Assembly: GCA_016946835.1 (NCBI GenBank)
Contig: JACVTC010000126.1
Span: forward strand, 255,001 to 312,500
Length of the DNA: 57,500 nucleotides
DNA from: Neocallimastix lanati (nom. inval.)
Taxonomy: Eukaryota; Neocallimastigomycota; Neocallimastigomycetes; Neocallimastigales; Neocallimastigaceae
Direction: 5' to 3'
Positions 13,286 to 26,129 of this stretch are shown in pieces (within the stretch, counting starts at the first letter, position 1; each line of letters starts with the position of its first letter). The position numbers were made by a program, and so were the translations under genes. The notes beneath the pieces were generated by a model that was not told where the DNA came from, made no database searches, and saw only the letters and a program-made list of their open reading frames with translations.

Positions 13286-14713
13286 GAAATTTAAATATAA
13301 ATAAAAATAATATAAAAAAAATAAAATAAAATAATTAAAATTAAAAAAAATAAAATAAAATAAAATAATTAAAATTATATGAATATTTTTTCTTTGTTTT
13401 TAGTTCAGTAGATCGTTAAGTAAAATAAACCACTTGTTTATTCTGTTATGATGAATAAATAATCTTCTTTTTATCTTTTGAATAATTTTTTTTTTTTTTT
13501 CAATTAATAAAACTCTTTAAAAACGTAAAAAATTTTCTAATGAATAAATCATATATTAGTTAAAATGTAGATGTAAATAAAATTGTTAGTAGTGAAAGAC
13601 TATAAAAAAAAAAAAGATTCCTATCCATTAAATAAAAGTTTTTAAAACACGAACTTATTGAGAATGAATCAATTTCCTACATTTCCATTTTACAATAGTT
13701 CCATGAGTTTTAAATAATACTATAAAAAAAAAAAAAAAAAAAAAAAAAAGGTTCACATCATTATATATATAATTAATCCTTTATAATAAATAAATAAATA
13801 AAAAAGTTAAGAATATTTAATATTTTTTTTTTTTATTCACAGCAAGAATTAAATATTCGTATATTTATATATATATATATATACATAGTTAAAAATAAAA
13901 AATCAATAGAGTAATAATAGGTATGATTTATTTCATAGTTACTTTGGTCTATTATAAATATTAAAATTTTATTACTTTTTTCCAAAGGAAATCCTTTCAT
14001 AAAAAAATAAATAATCTCATATTTATATACACAAAATAATAAATAATAATTTTAGAAATAATTTCCGTTAGATTTATATTATTTATTAATTTTGATTTTT
14101 TTATTTTTTGTTTTTTGTTTTTTTTTGTGTTGTTGTTTATATCTTGTTTTGTTTTTACGTTTTTAATTTTTCTTTTTTTTTTTTGTTTTTTTTTTTTTGT
14201 TTTTTTTTTTTTTATAAAAAAAAAATAATAAAATTTTATAATATATTTAATTATTTTATATATATAATAATATAAAAATTATACAATTTACTATATAATA
14301 AGATATATAATAGATAAAAATATAAAAAAAAAAAAAAGTTAAATAAATCATTTTATTACTTTTTTTTTGTCTATTATAGTAATTATTTATATACTTTTGT
14401 TTTTATTGAATATTGGTATAAAAAAAAAAAAATTATTTATAATAATAATATTTATTAGATATTACTTCTATATATTAAATTGTTTATTATTTATATATAA
14501 ATTTATGATAACTTTTAATTAAAGAAAAAAATATCATTATGAAAATAATATATATTATTTGTATTTCATCATTAGAAATAAATTTAATTTATATATATAT
14601 ATTATTATTATTATTATATTGACTGCTTTTATACTTTTTTTTTTTTGTTTTTTGTTTTTTGTTTTTGTTGTTATTATTATTTTTTCTTATATTCTAAAAA
14701 ATAAATAATTCAT
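13170..14713. other. AT-rich intergenic region
   Basis: Holds a poly(A) tract of about 60 (13219-13281), T/G-containing homopolymers around 14100-14215, and, from about 13995 onward, the left part of a segmental duplication shared with 28270-28870. No gene is seen. Confidence 0.65.
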
Positions 14714-15616
14714 TTAAAAAAAGTATAAGAATAAAGCAGCTGTTAATAATAAAGAACTACCCATTTTAATAGCAAGAGCACTGCTAGCTTGAGCTTCACA
14801 TTCCTTACTGTTTAAGATGGCAAGAGCTTCATCCATATTATTGAAATCACCTCTCTTGGTCTTTTGGGAAAAAGCATTAGCAACAGAAGCCATATCTTGT
14901 TGTAATGCCTTAATACTAGAAATACCAGAAATAGCCTTTTCTCTACAAGCAGTCTTCTTACAAGAATCATTAACAGCATCTTTACTAAGTTCCTTTCCTT
15001 CCTTGTATAATTTACTAATTGGACAGTAAGAATTGCCATCCTTGGCACATGCAAGGAACATAGTACCAAGAATCTTGTTAAGGAAGACTTCATCATCCTT
15101 AGCATTTTTACATTCCACATTATCGGTAAGTTTAGTATTAACAATTTTGGCACATTCATCAGAGTTGAAATGATCACAGCATTGATCATAGTTAGACTTG
15201 TCCATTTTTCTTGGTAAGCATCCATAATATTTTTCGATAAGGGCTTTACATTTTGGATCAAAGGCAGATCCTTCACCAGTAGCAAAGGTTGTACCTGTAG
15301 TATTATCATTAGATGTTGGATTTGAAGAGTCACTACCAGTAGATGGAGCGGAACCACTTAATGGATTAGTAGAGGTACCAGATGAAAGACCATTCATCAT
15401 TTGATCAATTTTTTCCTTGTCTTCAGTAGAAATACCAGATTGGTTTAAGGCATCATTAATTTCATCTTTGTGTTCTTCAGCAATCTTTTGAATATCTTCA
15501 TTTTGTAATTGATTTTGGATTTGAGCGATATCATCTTCATTAACTCTCTTTTCTAAAGTGAAAGAGTAAGCAGAAGTAGCAGCAAGTAAAGCAATAATTG
15601 GAGTAGTGAATTTCAT
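14714..15616 (-). CDS. Secreted ten-cysteine family protein, copy 3, probably GPI-anchored
   Basis: Complete 300-residue frame. Signal peptide (MKFTTPIIALLAATSAYS), Lys23-Arg24 processing site, an acidic helical-looking segment (25-75) and a Ser/Thr/Gly-rich linker (75-118) suited to O-glycosylation. The cysteine core is C-x9-C-x13-C-x7-C, one Cys, C-x7-C in CAKDGNSYCPIS, C-x4-C in CKKTACREKA and a final Cys in KECEAQASS; it has one extra cysteine (CC in YDQCCDHF). The last residues (MGSSLLLTAALFLYFF) look like a GPI signal. It is the closest relative of the broken copy at 28871-29705, with which it shares flanks. A surface or wall role is inferred; no enzymatic motif is visible. Confidence 0.92.
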   Translation of the reverse strand: MKFTTPIIALLAATSAYSFTLEKRVNEDDIAQIQNQLQNEDIQKIAEEHKDEINDALNQSGISTEDKEKIDQMMNGLSSGTSTNPLSGSAPSTGSDSSNPTSNDNTTGTTFATGEGSAFDPKCKALIEKYYGCLPRKMDKSNYDQCCDHFNSDECAKIVNTKLTDNVECKNAKDDEVFLNKILGTMFLACAKDGNSYCPISKLYKEGKELSKDAVNDSCKKTACREKAISGISSIKALQQDMASVANAFSQKTKRGDFNNMDEALAILNSKECEAQASSALAIKMGSSLLLTAALFLYFF

Positions 15617-18280
15617 ATTGATAAAATTGATTTATTTAATTAAAAAGTTTTTATAAAAGTTTTATTATTTTATTACTTAATTCAAGTTAAGTTTATATTT
15701 TTTTTTTTTATTTTTTTGTATTATTTGTTTACTATTTTAAACAATTTTTTTTGTTGAAAAAAAAAAAGTGAATTTTATTTGATATTTATATACGAAATCA
15801 TTTTAATAATAATATATATAATATATATATATATTTTTTTTTATTAAAAAAATATTTTGAAAAAAAAAAAAAAAAAAATACATCTAATATATTATCTTTA
15901 TATTAATAATTGTATTACATAATAAATAAATGATTGAGGTAAAGTTTTTAAAAAAAAAAAAAAAAAATTATTTGTTTTCCTTTTTTAAGAATAAATTAAA
16001 AATAAAAGTTTATTAATTAAAGTTTTTTATATCTTTAATATATTTATTACATTATATTATAATGGATTACATTAAAATCAGTTTTGTCACACTATTTTTT
16101 GAAATTCTATTATTCTATTGGTGATACTTTTTAAATGAATATGAAATAATAAAAAAGTAAAAACAAATAATAAAAAGGAAAAATATATAATAAAAAAGTA
16201 AAAAATAATATATAAAGATAAATATATAAATAATAATATTAAAAAAAAAAAAAAAGGATAAAAATTTAATAATAATTAATAAAAAAAAAAAAAAAAGGAT
16301 AAAATTTAATATAAAAAAAAAAAAAATTTGAAAATCTTTATTTTAAAAAAAAAAAAAATATTCAAATTTTCTTTTATAATTATTAAAAACAGTAAATTTA
16401 AAAATATATTTAAAAATATATTTAAAAAATAAAAAAAAAAAAAAAAGTAAAACAAGTTATTTTATTTTATTTTTATTCTTATTTTAATTTTTATTTTTAT
16501 TTTATTTTTATTTTTATTTTATTTTTATATATATTTTATTTTTATATTTTTTGATTTAAATAAAATTATATAATTTTAAAAAAGGAAAATTAAAATTTTG
16601 TTTGTGGTTATTATTTACTTTCTTTATTAACTGTTATCTATAACTCATAGGTAACATATTTAAAAAAAAAAAAAAAAAAAAAAAATTAACACATCATAAT
16701 CATTATTTAAATATATAAAATGAACATTTAAATGAGATGATAGGCAGTAAAAATTTACTTTTTGCTTATTTATTATATTAATATAATTAAAAATTTTTAT
16801 CATGCAGTAATAATTTTATCTTTTCAAAATTTAATTAATTATTTTTTTTTTAAGAAGAGTTCTTTTATTCTAATCATTTTAATTAAAGAATAAAAAAAAA
16901 GAAAGAAGAAAAATTAGAATTTATAAAAAATAAAAAATAAAAAAAAAAAAAAAAATTAAATATATATATATATATATATATTTTTAAATATAATTGATTT
17001 TTATTTTATTTTATTTTATTTTATTTTAATATTATTGTTAATACATTTTATTATACTTAATTATTTTATTTTATTTTTATTAATGCTTTATTATACTTTT
17101 CTATTTATATTATTATAATTATTGTTTTATTTTATTGTTGCACTTGACTATTTATTATATTATATCATATTCTATCTGTATTTTCTTATTTCCTATTCTA
17201 CTATTTATGTTATTTTAATTTATTTTACTTTATTCAATTTGTAATTTCATAGATAATATTTTACTTCATTTACTATTAATTAAGTTTAATTTAATTTAAT
17301 GCATTTATAAAAATTTTTAACTTTTAATTTTATTACATTTATAAAAATGCTTAATTTTTATTTTATATATTGACTTTTTTTTTTTTTTTTTCTAAAGAAT
17401 TAAATGTGATTTTAAAAACATTTTCATTTTTTTTTTTTTTTTTTCTAAAGAATTAAATGTGATTTTAAAAACATTTTCAGTTTGTACTTCATAGATCTAG
17501 AAAGTTACTTTTTTGGAATATTTTTTAATTAATAACTTTTGGTAAATGATTTGATAAAAAAAAAAAAAAAAAAAAATTAACATCCTATTAGAATTAATTA
17601 TTATTTGTATTAATATTATTATTACTATATATATAAAGATTAATATATATAAAAATATTAATATATATAAATATAAATTTTTTTTTTTTTTAATATCGAA
17701 ATAATTAAACTTTGATTATTTAAACAATTTATAAATAGATTAAATTTAAAATTAAAATAAAAATAAAAAATATTACCTTGACTATATATAATTACTATTT
17801 ATTAATAAGAAAATACAATTGAACACACTCAATAAATAAAGAGATGATCTTCTCTGTATTTATTATTTAAATTTTTATTAAAGAGTAAAAAAAAAAAAAT
17901 TTTTTTGAAATAAAATAATTTTTTATCAAGTTGTATTTTATTTTATTATATTTTTATATATTTTTATATATTTTTATATGTTATAAAATTATAATGATAA
18001 TTATAAATATTTTATTTTTTATAATATACTTTTAATATTTATAATATTTAGATAAATAATTAATTCATATTATTTTAAAATAGTTTATAATTAAAGAGTA
18101 TTATATAAAGAATACTTTTTATTTATATTTATTCTTTGCAACAGCGTTATTGCCATTAATATTTATTTTTATTATATTAATAACTAAAAGTAGTTTAATA
18201 ATATTAACAATATGAAATTATAAAAATGAATATTTAAATAAATTTTACTAACAAATTTAGAAAAAAGTTCATATGCAACG
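15617..18280. other. AT-rich intergenic region
   Basis: No gene seen. It carries the right half of segmental duplication copy A, A-rich runs (16226-16340), a 53-bp tandem duplication (17374-17479) and TTTA/TTTTA runs. Confidence 0.65.
17374..17479. repeat. 53-bp tandem duplication
   Basis: A poly(T) tract plus CTAAAGAATTAAATGTGATT and the following TTAAAAACATTTTCA occur twice back to back. In the sister copy at 31440-31470 only one partial unit is present, so the duplication arose after the segmental duplication or was lost there. Confidence 0.9.
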
Positions 18281-18690
18281 AACTTCACCTCCATATTACT
18301 TATTCCAAATTAGGGTTTGAATTGACTATCTGAAAGAAATTATGGTCCTCTCCTTCGGAGGCATTATTTGTGCTAGCCTATCTTACTGCATTTTTTAGCG
18401 TTGAAGATCCCGATTAGTTTACGCTTATGCTTTCGGAATAGTAACCCTTGTCGAGTAATAGTCCTTGGAAGGATTTCTGTAATGAGATCCGCAAATCGCA
18501 CCAAGAATAACATTTCTTAAATAATCACCAGAAATAATTTGGTTCTTAAACAAAACATCCCTATTCTTTTTATAATTTAAATCAATAATGCCTGCATCTC
18601 TTCCACAAAAAAGGAAGTTATATAATCGGTACCAGGGGTTTCGAATAGTTACATTTCGGAAAGTTGCATTTGTAAGTTAATAAATTTTTT
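18280..18690 (-). pseudogene. Decayed gene fragment, related to the 11.3 kb remnant
   Basis: An island of higher G+C. One minus-strand frame reads FLFCGRDAGIIDLNYKK followed by RDVLFKNQIISGDYLRN and, nearby, RNPSKDYYSTRVTIPKA, with stops before and after. The GRDxxIIDLxYxK motif recurs at 11280-11350. The family is not recognised; the island may have been carried by a mobile element because its ends fall next to TIR-type sequences (GTTACATTTCGGAAAGTTGC at 18651-18670). Confidence 0.45.
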
Positions 18691-18846
18691 TGAAAGTTAA
18701 TAAATAAATAAATAAATAATAAAACAAATAAATAATATATATAATTTAAATAAATATTTAAATAAATAAAAAACAAATAAAATTATAATATAAGTCACTG
18801 TCACACAGAATGTGGTGTGATATAAAACAAATATGTGTAGCGAATG

Positions 18847-19283
18847 TGATGCATTTCGACATAATTTATGTATAATCAACATAAAATCATGTACAATGTA
18901 TATATTATATGTAATACGCCACTATTTTCAACATATGGTTTTATTTATCGTATTTTAGCATTAAAAAAAATAAAATAAAAACTTAAAAAAGAATAAAAAA
19001 ATTTTCTGTTAAGATTTTTATTTTATTATTATATTTTATTATTAAATATTTTAATAATAAAACCTTTCCATTTTATTTTATTTAAATAAAATAAATATAA
19101 TTTTATATTTTATTATAATATTAAATATTTATTATTAATAAAATATATTGATATTGATATTGATATTAATATAAAAAAAAATAAATAAATAAATTTAACC
19201 CTATCCTATTCATTTATTTTAACAAGCCACATTGTAATACATGAATAAATGATCAAACATAAATTATGTCGAAATGCAACATT
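18847..19283. mobile_element. Small TIR element (MITE-like), third member of the GCATTTCG group
   Basis: TGCATTTCGACATAATTTAT at about 18850 is matched by its reverse complement ending near 19280, giving terminal inverted repeats of about 25-30 bp around about 380 bp of AT-rich sequence with no coding capacity. The ends resemble those of the two larger elements at 20816 and 22030. The right end abuts the truncated 3' LTR of the copia element. No clear target duplication was found. Confidence 0.55.
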
Positions 19284-19286
19284 TCC

Positions 19287-19421
19287 TTATTAATTATTAT
19301 TTTATATTTTATAATAAAAGGACTAAAATTATTTAATATTATACATTAATTCAATATTTATATATTACATACATTATATCATTAACATACTTTATAATAT
19401 CTTAATGTACATTACTTAACA
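19287..19421 (-). repeat. Truncated 3' LTR of the Ty1/copia element
   Basis: 135 bp matching 25282-25417. The inner end reads TGTTAAGTAATG on the minus strand, immediately preceded by a polypurine tract (TAGGGGGAA on the minus strand, 19422-19430). The outer part of about 70 bp present in the right LTR is missing here, replaced by the TIR element. Confidence 0.75.
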
Positions 19422-19501
19422 TTCCCCCTACATTAAGTATTATAAAAAAAAATTTTTTTTTATAACATACAAATAATGAAATAATAATATAAATTTTTTT
19501 T

Positions 19502-19642
19502 TTTTTTTTTTTTTGTAATCATTCCTTTTCAGTGAATACCCATTTAGTATCTATTATGTACATCTTTTTTTTTTTTGTAATCATTTCCTTTTCAGTGAAT
19601 ACCCATTTAGTATCTATTATGTACATCTTTTTTTTTTTTTTG
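19502..19642 (-). repeat. About 65-bp tandem duplication at the start of the copia RT remnant
   Basis: The block with GTAATCATT and TTCAGTGAATACCCATTTAG, ending TATTATGTACATC plus poly(T), occurs twice. On the minus strand each copy reads MYIIDTKWVFTEKE, the conserved KWVF start of copia reverse transcriptase. Confidence 0.85.
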
Positions 19643-19722
19643 GAATTTTATTAACTACTTCCATTACATTGTTGTTATACATGTTTGAAATTTCTTCTTT
19701 GATGGGTTATTATTATTAATTA

Positions 19723-20166
<444 letters not shown>

Positions 20167-20815
20167 CTTCTAAAAAATAAAACATCTCTGGCGGTAATAA
20201 TAGAATTAGTAGAAATATCTAAAATTTTATAAACAAGAGAATCCAGGTTAAGAATTGTTTTCAAATTTATTGGATTTATGATTATTATAAAAGAAGGCTT
20301 TACAATCAAAAACTTTAAGATGTGCAATATCAACGGGTCTGTTGAAAAATTAATTCATTAGGAATTTTATTTTCAATACTCTGATGAGGGTTATTATTAT
20401 ACAAATAAGTAGTGCATAAAAATAGCAGAATCCCAAAATTTGAGAGAAAGTTTCGCGGAACTCACTAAAGTCGTTGCACAATTGTTTAATGTTTGGTTTA
20501 AGTGTTCAACACTTCAGCACCACCATTTTGCTGAGGATTTTCCTAATGTAGAATGAATAAAACTAATACCTTTAGATTCCATAAATTTAATTAAATTTTT
20601 ATTAATGTATTCTGTACCATAATCAGATTTAACATTAATAATTTTGAAAGGAGTAGTATTGGAAATTAAAGTTATAAAATTTTTTAATAAAAGTATCAGG
20701 AACGTCAGATGGATGTTTAATGAGAAAAACCAAATATTTTCTGGAAAAAAACATCAAGAAAGATGATAGAGTACTTGAAATTGTTAAAAAAAGAATTTTC
20801 TAATTTTCTTACAAC

Positions 20816-21775
20816 GGGAGAGTTGCATTTCCCCAGATTGCATTTCGCCAAGTGGCGTATTATTAAAATGTTGCATTTCCCCAAGTTGCATTTCGACAAA
20901 TGGCTTATTGATATAAGTAAATGAATGAATAAATAAATAAAAATTCAAAATAATTTTTTTAAACTTGTTTTTATTATATTTTATAATTAATTATAGATAT
21001 TTTTTAAAATAAAATAATTATTAATAATATTTAATTATAAAAATAAATTTAATTATAAAGATATATTTTAATATTTTGTAAAAAAATAAATTTAATTATA
21101 AAGATATATTTTAATATTTTGTAAAAAAATAAATTTAATTATAAAGATATATTTTAATATTTTGTAAAAAAATAATATTATAGCATACTTTAATTATAAA
21201 AATATATTTTTAAAATAATAATATTTTATCATAAAAATATTATTAAATATTATTTATTATTAATTTATAAAATATTATAAGAAAAACTTTTTACATTTTT
21301 CTTAAGTAGGTAAATATTATTTTTATTAATTCATTTATATATATATTTGTAAATAATAATATTATTATTTATAATTTAATCGTCATTATTATTATTAATG
21401 ACAATCCTTTTATAATTATAGCAATAGTGTTTATATTATTATTTTTTTTATTAATTATATTACTATATTGTTTATTTTATTATTATTTTTTTTTTATTTA
21501 TTATTTATCAATTTATTATTTATTTAAACAGATATTTGTAAAGCTATTTATATATGAAAAAAATTTTTTTAATATTTAAATATTTACTTCATAATTATAA
21601 ATACATCAATATTAAAAATATTTAATTTTATTTATTTATTTATTTATTTAATAATTCTCAATTTGGCGAAAAGCAACTTGGCGAAATGCCACATTTTTTA
21701 ATACGCCACATGCTTTCAAAAAAATTGGCGAAACGCAACTTGGCGAAATGCAACTTGGCGAAATGCCCCACACCC
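20816..21775. mobile_element. TIR DNA element 1, about 960 bp, non-autonomous
   Basis: Left end GGGAGAGTTGCATTTCCCCA, right end (reverse complement) GGGTGTGGGGCATTTCGCCA. A 9-bp duplication TCTTACAAC flanks it (20807-20815 and 21776-21784). It splits the copia integrase coding sequence: joining the flanks restores ...LELIHTNVV next to RKLENSF. Subterminal regions carry four (left) and five (right, inverted) copies of a TTGCATTTCGCCAAG-like motif, which look like transposase-binding sites. No transposase is encoded. The 9-bp duplication and G-rich ends would suit a Mutator-like group; an 8-bp reading (hAT) is possible. Confidence 0.8.
20990..21185. repeat. About 60-bp tandem repeats within TIR element 1
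   Basis: The unit AATTTAATTATAAAGATATA followed by TTTTAATATTTTGTAAAAAAATA is repeated about three times. Element 2 carries related units at 22240-22290 and 22480-22660. Confidence 0.8.
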
Positions 21776-22029
21776 TCTTACAACATTGGTGTGAATTAAT
21801 TCCAATGGTTTTTCAAATTTATTAAAAGTGTTATAAAAAGTTTTTTTTTTTTTTTTTTTTTTTTAACTTGCTGATTTTTTTGCATTGATGACAATTTTTT
21901 AGAGTTATGTTTTTTGAAGTTTCAAATGTTCGGTAACAAAATTTTGCATAGTTTTTATTAGCATAATGGACCTAGTAGGGGTTAGGTCATTATCACACTA
22001 ACCCTTCTATGAAAACAGTATCCTATATG

Positions 22030-23094
22030 GGGAGAGTTGCATTTCGCCAAGTGGCGTATTATTAAAATGTTGCATTTCCCCAAGTTGCATTTCGACAAAT
22101 GGCTTATTGATATAAGTAAATGAATGAATAAATAAATAAAAATTCAAAATAATTTTTTTAAACTTGTTTTTATTATATTTTATAATTAATTATAGATATT
22201 TTTTAAAATAAAATAATTATTAATAATATTTAATTATAAAAATAAATTTAATTATAAAGATATATTTTAATATTTTGTAAAAAAATAATATTATAACAAT
22301 ATTTTAATTATATAAATATATTTTTAAAATAATAATATTTTATCATAAAAATATATTTTAATGTTCTTAAGCTAACCTAATCTAATAAAGATTAAAAATA
22401 CTTTAACAATTATTGTATTTATTCATTTATTCTCTTTTTAAAATAATTTTTACTATTAAAAAAATTATTATTATATATTTTAATATTTCGTAAAATAGTA
22501 ATAAAATAATTATTTAAAATATTTAATTATAAAAATATATTTAATTATAAAGATATATTTTAATATTTTGTAAAATAGTAATAAAATAATTATTTAAAAT
22601 ATTTAATTATAAAAATATATTTAATTATAAAGATATATTTTAATATTTTGTAAAATAGTAATAATATTATTTATAATTTAATCGTCATTATTATTATTAA
22701 TGACAATCCTTTTATAATTATAGCAATAGTGTTTATATTATTATTTTTTTTTTTATTAATTATATTACTATATTGTTTATTTTATTATTATTATTTTTTT
22801 TTATTTATTATTTATCAATTTATTATTTATTTAAACAGATATTTGTAAAGCTATTTATATATGAAAAAAAAATTTTTAATATTTAAATATTTACTTCAAA
22901 AATATAAATACATCAATATTAAAAATATTTAATTGTATTTATTTATTTATTTAATAATTCTCAATTTGGCGAAAAGCAACTTGGCGAAAAGCAATTTGGT
23001 GAAATGCAACAGTTTTTTAATACGCCACATGCTTTCAAAAAAATTGGCGAAACGCAACCTGGCGAAATGCAATTTGGCGAAATGCCCCACACCC
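22030..23094. mobile_element. TIR DNA element 2, about 1065 bp, sister of element 1
   Basis: Starts GGGAGAGTTGCATTTCGCCA and ends (reverse complement) GGGTGTGGGGCATTTCGCC, with the same subterminal motif arrays and largely the same interior as element 1. Flanks (TCCTATATG on the left, CATTATGAT on the right) do not form a clear target duplication. It lies in the pre-integrase part of the copia element, which appears rearranged on its right side (see the inverted copy near 23097-23141). Confidence 0.75.
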
Positions 23095-23212
23095 CATTAT
23101 GATAATAAAAATATAGAAAATTTTGTTACCGAACATGTAAAACTTGGGAGAGTTCCAGTATCTATATGAAAAATGAGATTTTTTGAAGTAATATTATTAA
23201 TTGGTATGGTAT

Positions 23213-23250
<38 letters not shown>

Positions 23251-24719
23251 AATAAATAAATAAATAAATAAAATTTCGTCATCTACATAAATATTTGCTA
23301 TTAATGTATTATTTTTTATTATCTGTAATCCGTCCTTATTATTAATATTTTGCATATCATTATTTTACATCCATTTTTTTAGTATAGAATATGCTGAAAT
23401 TAAATTATTTTTGATATTTGACGAGTAATAAATATTAGATAAAATAAATTTATTATTTTTTCATTTACCATTATAAGTTCCTATAGGTTTTATTTCATCT
23501 AATTTTCCGTTTGGGTAAATAATATTTTTATTTTTAATGTTATTTATATCGTTTAAATTATTTAATTTATTTGTTCGGTTGATTCCACTCTCACTATCAA
23601 TAATTCAATGTGTGGATTTATTTTCTTTTTTTTTTTTTTTAAAATTTGTGTTATTACCGTTTTTCAATTACTGAAATACTACCAGTAAAATTAATATATG
23701 TTTCATCTTAAAAATCATCCTCATCATTATATTCATAGGAATTGTCAAAAATATCGTCATCATTACTGTTATTATAATTATCTTCATTAATATTACTTGA
23801 ATGATAATTATTTTTGTTTTGTTTTAACTTAAACTTAATGTTATTATTATTATTTATTATTATGATTTTTATAATTATTTTTTATTTCTAAAACTATTAT
23901 TTTTTATATTTATTGTTTTCTTTATTTAAAAAATTAAATTTACAAAAAAAAATCTGTAGAATAACCTTTAACTTTACAGATATGACAATAATATTCTTTA
24001 TTAGAATTAGTATTATTATAAGATTTTCCTTTGTTCACATTGATATTTGAATCAATAGATATATTATTTAAGTATTTTAATATATTTGCCTTTTCGAAAA
24101 AAATCTTGTCTTTTATAATAATTCATTAATTAAATCATTAAAATTATTAAAATTATATATAGGAGGTGAATTAATACCAATTTTATCTAGTTCAATAGAT
24201 GAATATAAAAGTTTTGTTTCTTCATTCATTGATTTTTTTTATTTTAATTTTCACATTCTAATTTGACATTGTTCAAAAAAGATTATTTAAATTCATTGAT
24301 ATAATGAATATAATTATTATTAATAAGTTTTAAATTTTTTTAGAATTTTTTTTTGTTCTAAGATATTTAATAATGCTTGTCTAGATTGACAGTTGGAACT
24401 TTTCAATTATTGCATCATTTGATAAGCAGTTCTACATCCACTGAAGTAATTTTTATTTAATTTTTATTTAGGCTATTAATTATTATTGACTGGACCTCAT
24501 TATCATCTTATATTTATTTTCTATTCATAATTTTTAATATCTGTTTTGTTTGCAAATAAAAGAATCTAAATCACTGGTAATTAAATGTCTTCTTAATGGT
24601 TCATACCAATCAAGGAAATTTTCTTTTGATATTTCAAAATATTTTATATCAAAAAAAAAAAAAAAAAAAAAAGATTTTGATGTTATACTATAATATTTAT
24701 TAATTTTATTAATGATGGT

Positions 24720-24756
24720 ATTTATTATTATTATCATTATTATTATTATTATTATA

Positions 24757-24825
<69 letters not shown>

Positions 24826-24849
24826 ATAATTATTATTATTATTAATATA

Positions 24850-24921
<72 letters not shown>
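24720..24921 (-). repeat. (ATT)n tract encoding poly-Asn in the copia gag region
   Basis: About 200 bp of ATT/TTA with a few ATA interruptions. On the minus strand it continues SDLFDVDDNP with Asn codons (about 24709-24945), upstream of the Gag-like NFLDWYEPL segment. Confidence 0.85.
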
Positions 24922-24922
<1 letters not shown>

Positions 24923-25210
24923 GGATTATCATCAACATCAAACAAATCAGAATCGTTTGTAACATCATCATTTTCAGAATCATCATGTGTAATTGGGGAG
25001 ATAGTTCCATTTTCCTTACTATCAGTTGGAGTTGATGAACTAGAGCTCTCTTTAATTGCCTTTTTTATTATTTTTTTTTCTCTTTATGATGAACATAAAA
25101 AAAAAATAAAATAAAATAAAAAAATTAAATATTATTTATTAAAATTTAATAATATAATAAAATGCTTTATAAAAAAAAATATAAGTCTCTCAGCAATGAA
25201 ACTCTTAATC

Positions 25211-25417
25211 TGTTAAGGAGTTACATAAAATGAGGTGTACGCATATATGATATTTATATTATTATATATTTATTTATTTATTTATTAATTATTATTTTAT
25301 ATTTTATAATAGAAGGACTCAAATTATTTAATATTATACATTAATTCAATATTTAATTTATTATATACTTTATATCATTAATATACTTTATAATATCTTA
25401 ATGTTCATTAATTTACA
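25211..25417 (-). repeat. 5' LTR of the Ty1/copia element
   Basis: 207 bp. The right end gives TGTAAATTAATG on the minus strand; the left end gives CTCCTTAACA, a match to the TGTTAAG start of the 3' LTR. The part 25282-25417 aligns with 19287-19421. No TGG-type primer-binding site is evident directly inside it. Confidence 0.65.
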
Positions 25418-26129
25418 GAATTTAATCATTAAAAAATAAAATATTTTATCACACATTTAATAATTATTCAAAGTATATATAAAATTAATAGGAGTTTTAG
25501 ATAAATAAAAAAAAATGAATATCGATAATTTAAAAGATGTAAAGGATTATAATTTAGGATATAATTATTAAAATTAAAAAAATAATATTTAAATAATTAA
25601 TTGATCATTTTTATTCCTTTTAAATTCTTGAGTAGTATTTTATAAAATCTTGAACTTTAATAAAAATATTATAATATTTAATAAATATTAATAAATATTA
25701 ATAAATATTTTTAATAAAAGAGGTATTTAAATAATCTGGTAAAAAAAAAAAGTTATTTTAATATATAGTTATATAAAAATCCTTTTTAAAATTATTATTA
25801 TTTTTTTTTTAATATTTAATATTTAAAATATTTAAAATATTTTATTTTTTAATTAGTAAATTCATATTTATTATTATTATTATTATAATTTACTATTATT
25901 ATAATTATTATTTGTATTTATTAACTCAATATAATCTATGAAAAGAAAAATTATTCTAATGAATAAAAATACAATAAAATAAAAAAATATCTATTTAATT
26001 TAATTATTAATTATTTATAATTTTTAGTTATTAATAAATATTATAACAAATTTATTATTTTTTTTATTTTATTATTTATTTATTTATTTATATGAGAAAT
26101 ATACCTTTTGAAATGAAATTTTTCAAAAA
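25418..26129. other. AT-rich spacer
   Basis: No gene seen; AT-rich sequence with short AATATTAATAA direct repeats near 25680. Confidence 0.6.

Larger units (their letters stand above)
13995..17500. repeat. Segmental duplication, copy A (contains Cys-rich copy 3)
   Basis: Flanks and gene match 28270-31490 in the same orientation and order: the TATATACACAAAATAATAA start, the Cys-rich gene, the GTCACACTATTT block (16086 / 30189), a GTTTGTGGTTATTATTTACT block (16598 / 31081) and the long TTGCACTTGACTATTTATTATATTATATCATATT region (17138 / 31256). Copy A carries about 300 bp (near 16690-16990) that copy B lacks. Confidence 0.85.

Noticed and set aside
14812-15357. Long frame on the same strand overlapping Cys-rich copy 3
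   Set aside because: Alternative-frame shadow of the real gene; lacks the signal peptide and cysteine pattern.
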